Shown: positions 32,490 through 40,709 of the stretch, one piece after another
Numbering within the stretch: the stretch's first letter is position 1
How the letters are laid out: each line of letters opens with the position of its first letter
DNA from: Bradymonadales bacterium
GTDB lineage: Bacteria; Bdellovibrionota; UBA2394
DNA: 43,391 nucleotides
Direction: 5' to 3'
Assembly (NCBI GenBank): GCA_007693605.1
Contig: REDG01000052.1
Coordinates: 1 to 43,391, forward strand
Notes under the pieces: model-generated
Seen by the model: the letters and a program-made list of their open reading frames with translations, nothing else
Database searches by the model: none
What the model was told of the DNA's origin: nothing
Position numbers and translations under genes: made by a program

Positions 32490-34427
32490 CTAAGTTTTGG
32501 ATAGGGCGCTGCGGCAATTCTTCAGTCCCTCCAATAGAACGGGGATCCACTGGTTCCAAACCGCAAAGTAGTTCTCATGTTTCAGAAGAAAGTCTCGTTT
32601 CAGAAGATAGTTGTCTTTGTAGCTTCCCGGCATGGCATTCAGCTCTCTCTCGAAGGCCAAATGGGCCGGAGAGATCTGTTGCAAAAAGCCCAGGTGAAAA
32701 GCCGGATCGTGATTTACGGCTTGAGTCTTCAAATAAAGAACTTCGTTCAAGCAGTCATCCAAAAAGGCCAAGCTTGGCTTTCGATTTCGTTGCTCGCGAT
32801 CTTCAATATGAGACTTCCACTTCTTTATCTTCTCCTCGATCTTTTGAGCTTTTTCAGCCCAATGCTCAAGTCGATCGATGACACTGTTGGCGCAATACAT
32901 AAAATCCTGAAGTCGTTCTTCATAAGCCTCTTGAGTGACCTCCGTATAGATGTGTTGAAAGTCTTTCCAAATTGAGAGGTCTTCAGTGACGAATTCCTCA
33001 ATGGCCTCTTCGAGACTCATCAACTCAGCGCCTCTGATCTTTGCGCCTTTGGGGGAAGTGTTAATCAGTCGATCGTCAGGGTACAAGCCCTGCATCACCT
33101 CAATCTGTTCTCTAAAGATATTCCAAACGAAAGTGGTGGGCACTTCATCCAAACCATCCTGGGTCTCCACCCGCCGGCCCCCTGACCGTTCCTTTATCTC
33201 TTCAGGGGTCAGAGCTCTTTCTTGAGTTTCAAGGCCAGTGCCAGGAGTGTGGGACATTGAATTGTCTAAGCCAAAGGAGAGGTCTTGACCCACCAAGATA
33301 ACATTTTTGAAACCCAAATGCTTGGCGAAGGCGAAATTGAGATTTCCTGCCGACGAACCCGGATAAAAATCATGAAGGCGACTCAAGCCGTAAAACCCAA
33401 ACCCGAGAGAGCCAGGATTGTAAATCAACTTTCGACCTTGAAACTTCTTAAAGACATCGGGGTGCAAAAGAAGAGGGCCGACCAGGCTTGTTCGTTCAGG
33501 AACCGGAACCTGATCAAAGAACGAGGCTACGAGAGGAACTCGTTCTAGCGCACAAACGAAATCCGGCTCAATTCTCTGACGATTCATTTCTCGAAGCAGA
33601 ACATCACAGGCCACCAAAGGGACGCGATCTTGAAGGCTTCGAATTCTTTCCCAGTGATGCCGCGCAGAAGGTCCTGCCGCAATCGAGATGATGGTTTTAC
33701 CTTCAAACAGGCCTCTCAGCTTTGCGATGCCTTGGTTCTTTAAGCCCTCTTGAACATTGGCCAAAAGGTTTTCGACCCCTATAAACTGATCTTGAACAGA
33801 GTTTCCGGTGCCGATCGTGATAAGGTCCCGCATCTTGACAATATGAGATCCAACCGCCGAGTAGAACTCTCCTTCTGTTTTGATTGCACTCGGACAGGCA
33901 ATGATTTTCAAATGACGACTGGTTGTTGTGAATTGACTTAGAAACCTGTTGAGAGACTCCACGCTGCTGGCAACGGGACTATTGACGACGATGTGAACAT
34001 CGGGCCGAGCAAACAAGTCTTGATAAGAGTAAACACAGAGAGATCGCAAGAAGATCTGGGGGTTCCTTTCCAGGATGAGGATAGCCTTGTTGCGAGGGGG
34101 CCGGTTCTTCCAAAAGTGAAATAAAGCATGCCCGAGACCAATTCCGAAAAAAAAGACCAACTGAGGGTAGTTGAGATCTATATCTTTAAAGACCTGTCGC
34201 AGCTCCCTTTCAAGTTCTCGGTCGTGGTAGAGGCCTTCAAAGGCGGGGACCCTGCGCTTGTACTTTAGGTTGACAGGGCGGCCAGGTTCTTCGACCCACC
34301 CAAAACTCTCTTCAGCATCTCCTTGGGGCTGCGTTTTGAACTTTTCGATTTCGGGCAGGAGAGCTTTGTGAATGTTGGGAAGGGATCGAGCCAGCTCTCG
34401 AAGATTGTCTTCAAAGATTTGATTCAT
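32490..34427 (-). CDS. Maf/DUF115-family motility-associated glycosyltransferase-like protein
   Basis: 645 aa from the ATG at 34427 (TTG directly before). The central DUF115 domain (6-hydroxymethylpterin-pyrophosphokinase MptE-like fold) shows TIISIAAGPSARHHWERI, LVACDVLLREMNRQRIEPDFVCALE, GSSAGNLNFAFAKHLGFKNVILVGQDLSFG and INTSPKGAKIRGAELMSLEEAIEEF. The C-terminal 130 residues are helical and coiled-coil-like. In polar-flagellated bacteria Maf proteins attach pseudaminic or legionaminic acid to flagellins. Overlap of 17 nt with pseB, which makes the first intermediate of pseudaminic acid, supports the same job here. No membrane segment is seen. Confidence 0.88.
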   Translation of the reverse strand: MNQIFEDNLRELARSLPNIHKALLPEIEKFKTQPQGDAEESFGWVEEPGRPVNLKYKRRVPAFEGLYHDRELERELRQVFKDIDLNYPQLVFFFGIGLGHALFHFWKNRPPRNKAILILERNPQIFLRSLCVYSYQDLFARPDVHIVVNSPVASSVESLNRFLSQFTTTSRHLKIIACPSAIKTEGEFYSAVGSHIVKMRDLITIGTGNSVQDQFIGVENLLANVQEGLKNQGIAKLRGLFEGKTIISIAAGPSARHHWERIRSLQDRVPLVACDVLLREMNRQRIEPDFVCALERVPLVASFFDQVPVPERTSLVGPLLLHPDVFKKFQGRKLIYNPGSLGFGFYGLSRLHDFYPGSSAGNLNFAFAKHLGFKNVILVGQDLSFGLDNSMSHTPGTGLETQERALTPEEIKERSGGRRVETQDGLDEVPTTFVWNIFREQIEVMQGLYPDDRLINTSPKGAKIRGAELMSLEEAIEEFVTEDLSIWKDFQHIYTEVTQEAYEERLQDFMYCANSVIDRLEHWAEKAQKIEEKIKKWKSHIEDREQRNRKPSLAFLDDCLNEVLYLKTQAVNHDPAFHLGFLQQISPAHLAFERELNAMPGSYKDNYLLKRDFLLKHENYFAVWNQWIPVLLEGLKNCRSALSKT

Positions 34428-35394
34428 CAATCAGCTTTCGCAGGTCCTCAACCTTTAGCCATTCGGAATTGTTTTCTGAAGTGTATCGAAAGCCCTCCTT
34501 TGGGGGGCTTCCTTGGTAATTCTTTTTACCGCCCCACCAAGGGAAGCTTGGAAGGATCACAAATCGGTCGTCCATCTCGACAGTCTGCCTGGCTTCATCT
34601 TCGGTAATCATCACTTCATGAAGTTTCTCGCCGGGCCGTATTCCAACGATCTTTATCTTAGAATCTGGACAAATCGCTTTGATGAGATCGGTGACTTTCA
34701 TGCTGGGGATTTTCGGAACAAAAATCTCTCCTCCCATCATGATCTCAATCGAATGCTGAACGAATCGACAGGCCTGATCGAGAGTGATCCAGAAGCGAGT
34801 CATCCGATCGTCTGTCAAGGTGACTTCGCCCGAGTCTTTCTGGGCTTGAAAGACCTGCACCACCGAGCCCCGGCTGCCCACCACATTACCGTATCGGACA
34901 CAAGCCAAGCGATTCTGTTTCGGCCCGACATAGCTATTGCTTTGAACGGTGATTTTCTCTTGGCAGAGTTTGGTCGCACCATACAAATTGATCGGGTTGG
35001 CTGCCTTGTCGGTCGAGATTGAAATCAGTCTTTCGACTCCGCAATCGATGGCCTGATTGATGACATTCTGAGTGCCGATGATATTCGTCTTTACAGCCTC
35101 AAAAGGATTATACTCACAGACTTCGATTCGCTTCATAGCAGCGGCATGAATGATAATGTCCACTCCTCGAATGGCGCGTTGCAGCCGTTCGGAATCTTGA
35201 ACATTTCCAATGAAATAACGCAGCCGAGGGTCATCAAATTTTTCTTTCATTTCGGCTTGCTTCAACTCATCGCGACTAAAAATCCGAATCACTTTTGGTT
35301 TCAAGTGCTGTAGAGCGTAGCGAGTAAAGGCTTGACCGAAAGAGCCTGTGCCCCCAGTGATAAGAATCTTCTTCTCAGACCAGTTTATTGTCAT
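34411..35394 (-). CDS. pseB: UDP-N-acetylglucosamine 4,6-dehydratase (inverting)
   Basis: 327 aa short-chain dehydratase/epimerase that starts pseudaminic acid synthesis from UDP-GlcNAc. The cofactor motif is GGTGSFG (14-20). The catalytic set is D129-K130 (STDKAANP) with Y138-x3-K142 (LYGATK), matching the D-K/Y-K arrangement of H. pylori FlaA1. CEYNPFEAVKTNIIGTQNVINQA is nearly invariant in PseB. Its end overlaps the Maf-like gene. The other steps (pseC, pseH, pseI, pseF) are not in the window. A capsule-type dehydratase is the alternative. Confidence 0.94.
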   Translation of the reverse strand: MTINWSEKKILITGGTGSFGQAFTRYALQHLKPKVIRIFSRDELKQAEMKEKFDDPRLRYFIGNVQDSERLQRAIRGVDIIIHAAAMKRIEVCEYNPFEAVKTNIIGTQNVINQAIDCGVERLISISTDKAANPINLYGATKLCQEKITVQSNSYVGPKQNRLACVRYGNVVGSRGSVVQVFQAQKDSGEVTLTDDRMTRFWITLDQACRFVQHSIEIMMGGEIFVPKIPSMKVTDLIKAICPDSKIKIVGIRPGEKLHEVMITEDEARQTVEMDDRFVILPSFPWWGGKKNYQGSPPKEGFRYTSENNSEWLKVEDLRKLIDESNL

Positions 35395-35488
35395 GCCGCT
35401 TTAGTCTAGCAAATTGCGGCCAGGGGACGCAGTCTAAAAACGAAGTTGATGTTCTGAGTCAGTAAGAGAGGCCTGTTAGACTGAGAAA

Positions 35489-36544
35489 GTGCAGACTATT
35501 CCGCTCATCTTTCGATGTGATGCGTCAAGCGAGATCGGTTGGGGCTATTTTAGACGATGTTTCGCTCTAGCAGAGACCGCTCAGCAGAGCACTCGTTTTC
35601 GTGTGACTTTTCTAAGCCGGAGCTTGCCCAAGAACTTAAACAAAAAGCTTTCAGAGATTCATGCCAACCTTCAAGTGCTTGAGGAAAATGCAAGTCTAGA
35701 GCAAGACTTGGCAAGCCTTCACTCCCTCTTTGATTTGATGTCCAGAAAGAGAATTGTGGTCTGTGTTGACCAAAAGGACTGGACGAGTGAGTGTTTTGAG
35801 TCGATCAAAAAAGACCCTCGAGTTCTTCTGCTCGTCTTTGATCACGGCTTCAAGCGAGAGTATTGCTCCGATTATATGATCAATCCGAGCCTAGATGCAG
35901 AATCAATCGCTTACGCCACTTCAGACGGCTGCGAAACGCTCTTGGGACCCAAGTTTGCCATGATTCGAGACGAAGTCTATGCCCTGAGAACGCATCCAAC
36001 AGAGCGAATGGCTGAGAATTTTCAGTTTCTTGTCACCCTAGGGGCCGGTGATCGGTGGGGTCAGGCGCTTCGAGTGATTGAGGCGGTGAAGAAATCTCCA
36101 GTGAAATTTGAGACCCACTTCGTGGTGACATCCGATTGGCCTCATTCAGAGGAGGCAAAGAAGATGATCGGCAATCACCCTCGCATTCACTTCTACGAAG
36201 ACCCCTCATTCTTTCCTCAATTGCTGGCAAGAGCGGATTTGGCGTTGACCTCAGCTGGAAACACCACTTACGAGCTGGCCTATTTGGGGATTCCCATGAT
36301 GACGCTTGCGCTGACTCCAGATCAAATGAGTCTAGGGGAGTCTTGGCAGAGGCAGGGTTTTAGTGAGCATTTGGGAAGTGCTGAAAACTTGTCGCCGGAG
36401 CTCATTCTTGAGCGGCTTCACTATTGGATGGAGCGGGATCAAGAACTCGAAGATCGTGGGGTGGCAGCTCAAAAGCTCGTCGATGGTCGTGGCAAATTTC
36501 GAGTTCTCGAAAAAATTCTCAAAAAGACTCAGAACAACAGCTAA
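35489..36544 (+). CDS. PseG-like UDP-sugar hydrolase/glycosyltransferase-fold protein with Tyr at catalytic His position
   Basis: 351 aa from GTG at 35489. PseG removes UDP from the pseudaminic acid precursor. The family opening is visible, FRCDASSEIGWGYFRRCFALAE, and so is the second half, SAGNTTYELAYLGIPMMTLAL, the UDP-binding loop of the GT-B fold. In PseG the Gly-x-Gly-His turn supplies the general base (His17 in C. jejuni). Here it is Tyr20 (TAT, one base from a His codon). Activity may be lost or altered. It is transcribed divergently from pseB with a 94 bp spacer, so the two probably share regulation. It converges on mltG with 6 bp between the stops. Confidence 0.82.
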   Translation: MQTIPLIFRCDASSEIGWGYFRRCFALAETAQQSTRFRVTFLSRSLPKNLNKKLSEIHANLQVLEENASLEQDLASLHSLFDLMSRKRIVVCVDQKDWTSECFESIKKDPRVLLLVFDHGFKREYCSDYMINPSLDAESIAYATSDGCETLLGPKFAMIRDEVYALRTHPTERMAENFQFLVTLGAGDRWGQALRVIEAVKKSPVKFETHFVVTSDWPHSEEAKKMIGNHPRIHFYEDPSFFPQLLARADLALTSAGNTTYELAYLGIPMMTLALTPDQMSLGESWQRQGFSEHLGSAENLSPELILERLHYWMERDQELEDRGVAAQKLVDGRGKFRVLEKILKKTQNNS

Positions 36545-36550
36545 AACTGG

Positions 36551-37555
36551 TCACTGACGACGACCTCTCAAAAAGATGTCAATGGCCTTTCGATGTTCCT
36601 CATAGGTTTTGCTGAAGTGGTGAGTTCCGTCTCGTCGAGAGACAAAGAACAGATAATCCGTAGTCTCCGGAAACAGAGAGGCGCGGATGGCCAGGAGCCC
36701 TGGATTTGCAACCGGAGTTAAGGGAAGCCGAGGAATGCGATAGGTATTAAAAGGCGTATTGCGAAAAAGATGCTCTCTGGTGACGCGGCCCCCGTAGGGC
36801 AAAAGGTCGTAAACTGCCGTCGGGTCGCTTTGAAGTCGCATTCCTCTGGCGATTCGATTGTAAAAGACGCTGCTGATTCGGGGCATTTCACCGCTAAAGC
36901 CAGTTTCCTTTTCGATCATCGAGGCCATGCTGACGACCTCGTGCAAACTCAAGGGCCCCTCAAGGGCTTGCCGAAAGAGTTCGTCGGGAAGCTTATCCCA
37001 AAACATCTCGACCAGCATTCGAATGATTCTTCGAGCCGAAGTGCCCCTCGGAATGAAGTAGGTTTCAGGAAACAGATAACCTTCGACCGTATAAGAGGGG
37101 ATGTTAAGTTCGGCAACAAAGTCAGGATCCCAGGCGGCTTCCAGAAACTGAATCTCATCGACCAATCCCAGCCGCTGAAGTTGCCTGGCGATTTGGAACA
37201 TATTCGAGCCCTCTCGAATGGTCACCCGATAGAGTCGAACCTCGGAGCCGGTGATGACTCTCAAAACTTCCCAGGCACTCATTTGGTTATTGAGGTCGTA
37301 TTCACCCGCCTTCAGGTCGCCAGACTTTCCTGTCAGTCGAGCCAGATAGTAGAAGAAAGACTCGCTTTCGATCAGTCGTTCTCGAAAGAGTCGCTGAGTC
37401 ACAGACCGAAAACTCTCGTTTGGCTCAACCGAAAAGGCCACAAATCTCTGAGGCTCTGATGATTCGGGAGCCCACCACAGATAGAGGAAAAAACTCAAAC
37501 CGAGAAAGGCAAGAATTCCGACCGAAATAGACTTAAAGCTCATTTTTTTGGTCAC
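36551..37555 (-). CDS. mltG: Endolytic murein transglycosylase MltG
   Basis: 334 aa inner-membrane protein (YceG-like). A short cytoplasmic tail is followed by one membrane helix (residues 9-28) and a periplasmic LysM-like domain, then the catalytic domain: VEGYLFPETYFIPRG, SMASMIEKETG with predicted catalytic E215, SVFYNRI, LQSDPTAVYDL, NTYRIPRLPLTPVANPG and YLFFVSRRDGTHHFSKTYEEH. It cuts nascent glycan strands and sets their length. GTG at 37555 is chosen for its GAGG site 9 nt upstream; an ATG at 37543 is in frame. It overlaps the end of ruvX by 23 nt, a common ruvX-mltG pairing. Confidence 0.95.
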   Translation of the reverse strand: MTKKMSFKSISVGILAFLGLSFFLYLWWAPESSEPQRFVAFSVEPNESFRSVTQRLFRERLIESESFFYYLARLTGKSGDLKAGEYDLNNQMSAWEVLRVITGSEVRLYRVTIREGSNMFQIARQLQRLGLVDEIQFLEAAWDPDFVAELNIPSYTVEGYLFPETYFIPRGTSARRIIRMLVEMFWDKLPDELFRQALEGPLSLHEVVSMASMIEKETGFSGEMPRISSVFYNRIARGMRLQSDPTAVYDLLPYGGRVTREHLFRNTPFNTYRIPRLPLTPVANPGLLAIRASLFPETTDYLFFVSRRDGTHHFSKTYEEHRKAIDIFLRGRRQ

Positions 37556-38012
37556 GAATAAAAGCCTCTAAAAATAGAGCAGCCGCCAAGCTGTCTTTCT
37601 TTTTCTTCTTTCGTTTTGGAGATTGTCCCCGCAAAATTTCTTCCGCCTGCCTCGAACTCATGCTCTCATCGCAGGACCAAACGGGCAAGTCGAACTGCGC
37701 TCGAAGTTTTTTCTCCCAAAAAAGCGCAGCCGATTCGCTCGAGGATGGTCGCCCCTCGTTCTGTGGTATGCCCACCACGAGAGCCTCAACCCCTTCTTGC
37801 TCCACTATTTTTTGAAGGGCCAGAAGGTCGTTTTTAAGGCCTCGTCTTTGATATTGAGGAAGGCTGCGGATGAGCTGTGAGCGGGGGTCCCAGATGGCAA
37901 AACCCATTCGCTTCTCTCCGGTGTCGATCGCTAGCAGTCGATATTCGGTTTTTGGTTTTTCATCTCGTCTTTTCAAGACCTCTACGATAGCCTTTTTGCT
38001 ATGAAAATTCAT
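37533..38012 (-). CDS. ruvX: Holliday-junction resolvase-like RuvX (YqgF)
   Basis: 159 aa if the ATG at 38012 is used; a TTG at 37976 would give 147 aa, closer to the usual length of about 140. RNase H-like fold: LLAIDTGEKRMGFA (first catalytic Asp), VVGIPQNEGRPSSSE, and the late DESMSSRQAEE and DSLAAALFLEAF segments. YqgF proteins process the 5' end of pre-16S rRNA. The sequence has a Lys-rich insertion, KRKKKKKD, before the last motif. The ATG at 38012 lies inside the palindrome that holds the start of the lpoB-like gene on the other strand, which makes the shorter start attractive. Confidence 0.9.
   Translation of the reverse strand: MNFHSKKAIVEVLKRRDEKPKTEYRLLAIDTGEKRMGFAIWDPRSQLIRSLPQYQRRGLKNDLLALQKIVEQEGVEALVVGIPQNEGRPSSSESAALFWEKKLRAQFDLPVWSCDESMSSRQAEEILRGQSPKRKKKKKDSLAAALFLEAFIRDQKNEL
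38001..38012. promoter_or_regulatory. Inverted start codons (ATGAAAATTCAT) shared by divergent genes
   Basis: The 12 bp begin ATG on each strand and are nearly self-complementary. They contain the lpoB-like ATG (38001-38003) and the longest possible ruvX ATG (38012-38010). If both are used, the two coding regions overlap head to head and neither has a separate 5' leader here. Confidence 0.5.
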
Positions 38013-38606
38013 ACAGGACTTTTTCTCATCTCTTTGCTTTTGAGTGCTGAATTCTTAGTGGCTTGTGGGCCCAGGGAGTTTACCCGAGGCCGTTATGATG
38101 ACCCCGCGACGGTTCGGCTACTGGATGATCAGTTTAATGAAAACGATATGCAACTGATGTCTCGAGATCTTGTGGCCTCTCTGCTGGACTTTGAAGGAAT
38201 CAAGGGCAGGGATGGTAGCCCAGTGGTGATGCTGGGGCGATTTCGAAACCGAACCAGTGAGCATATTGACATGAAAATGCTGACGGACCATATGAGAACG
38301 GCGCTGATTCGCACTCAAAGATTTCGTTTTGTGGACGGGAGTTTGCGTCAAGACCTTGCGGAAGAATATGATTATCAAGCCAGTGAGTTTGTTGATCAGG
38401 CCACGGCCGTTCGAATGGGTCAGCAGCTGGGGGTAGAGTATTTGATTGTGGGAGATTTAGGCAGCATCATTCAGCAAGTCGGAAATGATAAGATCGTCTA
38501 CTACAAGATCACCATGAACTTGGTGGATGTGGCGACCAATGTGATTCTTTGGTCGGATGATCGTGAAGTTCGAAAAATCTATCGCCGCCGTTCTGTTGGC
38601 CTCTAA
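38001..38606 (+). CDS. LpoB-like outer-membrane lipoprotein, activator of peptidoglycan synthase
   Basis: 201 aa. Lipoprotein signal with lipobox LVAC (Cys22). The mature part resembles the LpoB family (COG3417): LLDDQFNENDMQLMSRDLVASLLD near residues 40-63, VVMLGRFRNRTSEHIDMKMLTDHMRTALIRTQRFRFVD, GQQLGVEYLIVGDLGSI and VDVATNVILWSDDREVRK. LpoB stimulates PBP1B in E. coli from the outer membrane; the partner synthase here is not in the window. The next gene starts 7 nt later and is the usual COG3014 neighbour. No clear ribosome site precedes the ATG. Confidence 0.85.
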   Translation: MKIHTGLFLISLLLSAEFLVACGPREFTRGRYDDPATVRLLDDQFNENDMQLMSRDLVASLLDFEGIKGRDGSPVVMLGRFRNRTSEHIDMKMLTDHMRTALIRTQRFRFVDGSLRQDLAEEYDYQASEFVDQATAVRMGQQLGVEYLIVGDLGSIIQQVGNDKIVYYKITMNLVDVATNVILWSDDREVRKIYRRRSVGL

Positions 38607-38612
38607 GTCGCG

Positions 38613-39899
38613 ATGATTCGGAAGCTCTGTCTGTGCGCTCTGATGCTTCTTGGAGCCACGGCCTGTGGGGGGCGTTATCAGGGAGTGGCCACAAGGGCTT
38701 GGGACCAGATGGCCCGTTCAAACACCGATCAGGCCTTGGCCGCTTACGAGAAAGTCGACCGGCCTCAAGACCAGCTCTTGAGGATTCTAGATGAAGCGAT
38801 CTTGCTTCGGGTGGCGCGTCGGTTTGAAGAAAGTAATCAGCGCTTTTTTGAGGCTGCCAGAATCTTAGAGACTCGCGATTATTTGTCACTGACTGGAGAG
38901 GCGGCAGGCCTTTTGGCAGATCAGAGGGCCGTGTTTTACCAGGGGGAAGACTTTGAAAAAGTCTTGGTTCATCTCTATCTCGCTCTAAACTTTCTGGCTC
39001 TCGAAGATCGAGATTCGGCTTTGGTTGAGGTTCGACGGGTCAACGAAATCATGACTCGATTTATTTCGGAGGCAAAAAGGCCTTATCAACTGAATGCATT
39101 TGCTCGTTATTTGGGGGCGCTTCTTTATGAGGCTTCGCGAGAGTTTAACGACGCATGGATTGCTTATCGAGCCACTCGAGAGATTCTGAGCGCCCAATCA
39201 AAAGAGGAGTGGCCGGAACTTTTGGTCGATATGGCGCGAATGGCGAAGCGGATGGGATTTCGCGATGAGCTCGAAAGCCTTAAAGAAGAGATGTCATCTA
39301 GTTCAAAGGAGCTGTTCAAGAGAGTTTCGGGCCCTCAGACGGCCTCGGTGGTTTTGCTGTTTGAGGCGGGAAAAAGCCCTCGAAAGAAGTCGCGACGGCA
39401 ACGCTACCAAGCGGATGCAGGAGATTTTTTGTTTCCCTTGGCCTACTATGAGTCTCGACCCACGCGAATTCGATTTGCCCAACTGCTTTGGGAGCCATCC
39501 AGTCAGCAGCAAGAGCTGAGTAGCAGGGTTTTGTTTGATACCGATGAGACTGGCCGCAGGCATTTAGAGCATCGAATGGGCGTGGAGGTCGGAAAGGCTT
39601 TGGCTCGGGCTGGCGTGCGTGCGGGAATTGCAACCGGCGTGGGGATTTTAACAGAGAGTGAGGATTTAGGAATTCTGGCCGGTCTTCTGCTTTTTGCCAT
39701 GACCGATGCCGACACCCGCAGTTGGTTGTTGCTGCCTCAGAGTTATCAGGTGCAGCGAGCCTTTCTAGCCCCAGGGCGCTACGCCTTTCGTCTTCAATAT
39801 CTGGATGCCAGCGGTCGTGTGATTCGAGAAGAGGCTCTCGATGAGATCGAGCTCGGCCCAGGTGAAATCAGGTTTATACAGATTCGGAGCTTCGAGTGA
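38613..39899 (+). CDS. COG3014-family lipoprotein with helical repeats
   Basis: 428 aa. Lipobox ATAC (Cys18) after a hydrophobic stretch. Residues about 25-240 form TPR-like helix pairs (for example ALAAYEKV..., HLYLALNFLALEDRDSALVEVRRVNEIM). A C-terminal beta-rich domain starts near 245 and contains a short hydrophobic helical segment (about 335-365). The family usually sits beside the LpoB homologue, as here (7 nt gap), in Vibrio and Shewanella among others, and is thought to serve peptidoglycan synthase activation; no biochemical role is certain. The charged KSPRKKSRRQR stretch near residue 255 is noteworthy. Confidence 0.82.
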   Translation: MIRKLCLCALMLLGATACGGRYQGVATRAWDQMARSNTDQALAAYEKVDRPQDQLLRILDEAILLRVARRFEESNQRFFEAARILETRDYLSLTGEAAGLLADQRAVFYQGEDFEKVLVHLYLALNFLALEDRDSALVEVRRVNEIMTRFISEAKRPYQLNAFARYLGALLYEASREFNDAWIAYRATREILSAQSKEEWPELLVDMARMAKRMGFRDELESLKEEMSSSSKELFKRVSGPQTASVVLLFEAGKSPRKKSRRQRYQADAGDFLFPLAYYESRPTRIRFAQLLWEPSSQQQELSSRVLFDTDETGRRHLEHRMGVEVGKALARAGVRAGIATGVGILTESEDLGILAGLLLFAMTDADTRSWLLLPQSYQVQRAFLAPGRYAFRLQYLDASGRVIREEALDEIELGPGEIRFIQIRSFE

Positions 39900-39923
39900 T
39901 TCGGAAGTATCGCTAAGGGCCTA

Positions 39924-39999
39924 TCTGCTGCCTGGGGCTTTGAGGCTGCCGCCAAAGCAGCGAGGCGCCCACCGTGGGTAAACGCTCTGCTGCCTGGGG
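39924..39999. repeat. 14-bp direct repeat in convergent spacer
   Basis: TCTGCTGCCTGGGG occurs at 39924-39937 and 39986-39999, 62 bp apart, each followed by (C/T)TTT. It lies between the COG3014 stop and the barrel gene stop. Only two copies, so it is not an array. Confidence 0.5.
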
Positions 40000-40005
40000 T
40001 TTTCT

Positions 40006-40563
40006 CTACCAGCCGCCCGGACCGCCCCAACTGAAGACGAAGCGAGCGCCAATATGGTGGTGGTCGGGTCCGTCAAAAACCAGAGCGTATTGATAGAGCA
40101 TTCCAATGCCAAGCCGTGTGGTCAGCATGACATCCGCTCCAGCCGTAGCGGCCGTTGCAAATCTCAGCTTTGAGCTTTCAGCCTCTCGGCGGACTCGGGC
40201 CAAACCCGGACCAAAGGCGAGATAGGGACGAAAGTTCGAGACTTCCGTGTGAATCAAGGGAGAGAGAAAAAGGAGTTGCGCCTTATGTTTCGTGAAAGCA
40301 TGAAGGTAGGAGGCCCGAAGTCCGAACAATTCGTAAGGTCGTACATCGATATCGGCTCCAGCGGCTAGAGACTGCCCCGAACCGCTACCACGACGAAAGC
40401 TTGCCCCAAATTGCAGCCCCAGCTGCAGTTCTCCGCCACGCCACAAGGAACGGTCAAACTCAGAGCCGGAACGGGGGGGGCCGTCGGTTCGCCCCTGAGC
40501 ACTCAGCTCATAGCCTGAACCAAAGACCAGTATCAACAAAGCCAAATAGAAAAATTGTTTCAT
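40006..40563 (-). CDS. Small outer-membrane beta-barrel-like protein
   Basis: 185 aa from the ATG at 40563; an in-frame start six codons upstream is possible. The signal peptide MKQFFYLALLILVFGSGYELSA is cleaved before QGRTDG. A Gly/Arg/Ser-rich linker is followed by alternating amphipathic strands with aromatic edges (GELQLGLQFGASF, FGLRASYLHAF, NFRPYLAFGPGLARV, LGIGMLYQYALVF, HIGARFVFSW), consistent with an 8-strand barrel of the OmpA-beta/OMP_b-brl type. It ends GGW. Porin, adhesin or stress role cannot be decided. It stands alone, convergent with the COG3014 gene. Confidence 0.8.
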   Translation of the reverse strand: MKQFFYLALLILVFGSGYELSAQGRTDGPPRSGSEFDRSLWRGGELQLGLQFGASFRRGSGSGQSLAAGADIDVRPYELFGLRASYLHAFTKHKAQLLFLSPLIHTEVSNFRPYLAFGPGLARVRREAESSKLRFATAATAGADVMLTTRLGIGMLYQYALVFDGPDHHHIGARFVFSWGGPGGW

Positions 40564-40709
40564 GGAACCTGATAAAATCATTGACCCAATTCTTGAGGCA
40601 ACCTTTAATTTGACAGGAGTGGAACTTAACGACAGATTAGGTTCCCTGGGCTCAATGGGAGGTCCTCCCCCGAGGATTCATTTGAAAAAATCCTGTTGGG
40701 CCCTTTTTT

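Noticed and set aside
36770..37459. Long plus-strand open frame opposite mltG (229 codons)
   Set aside because: It lies entirely antisense to a gene with complete MltG motifs, shows no family similarity and has no ribosome site.
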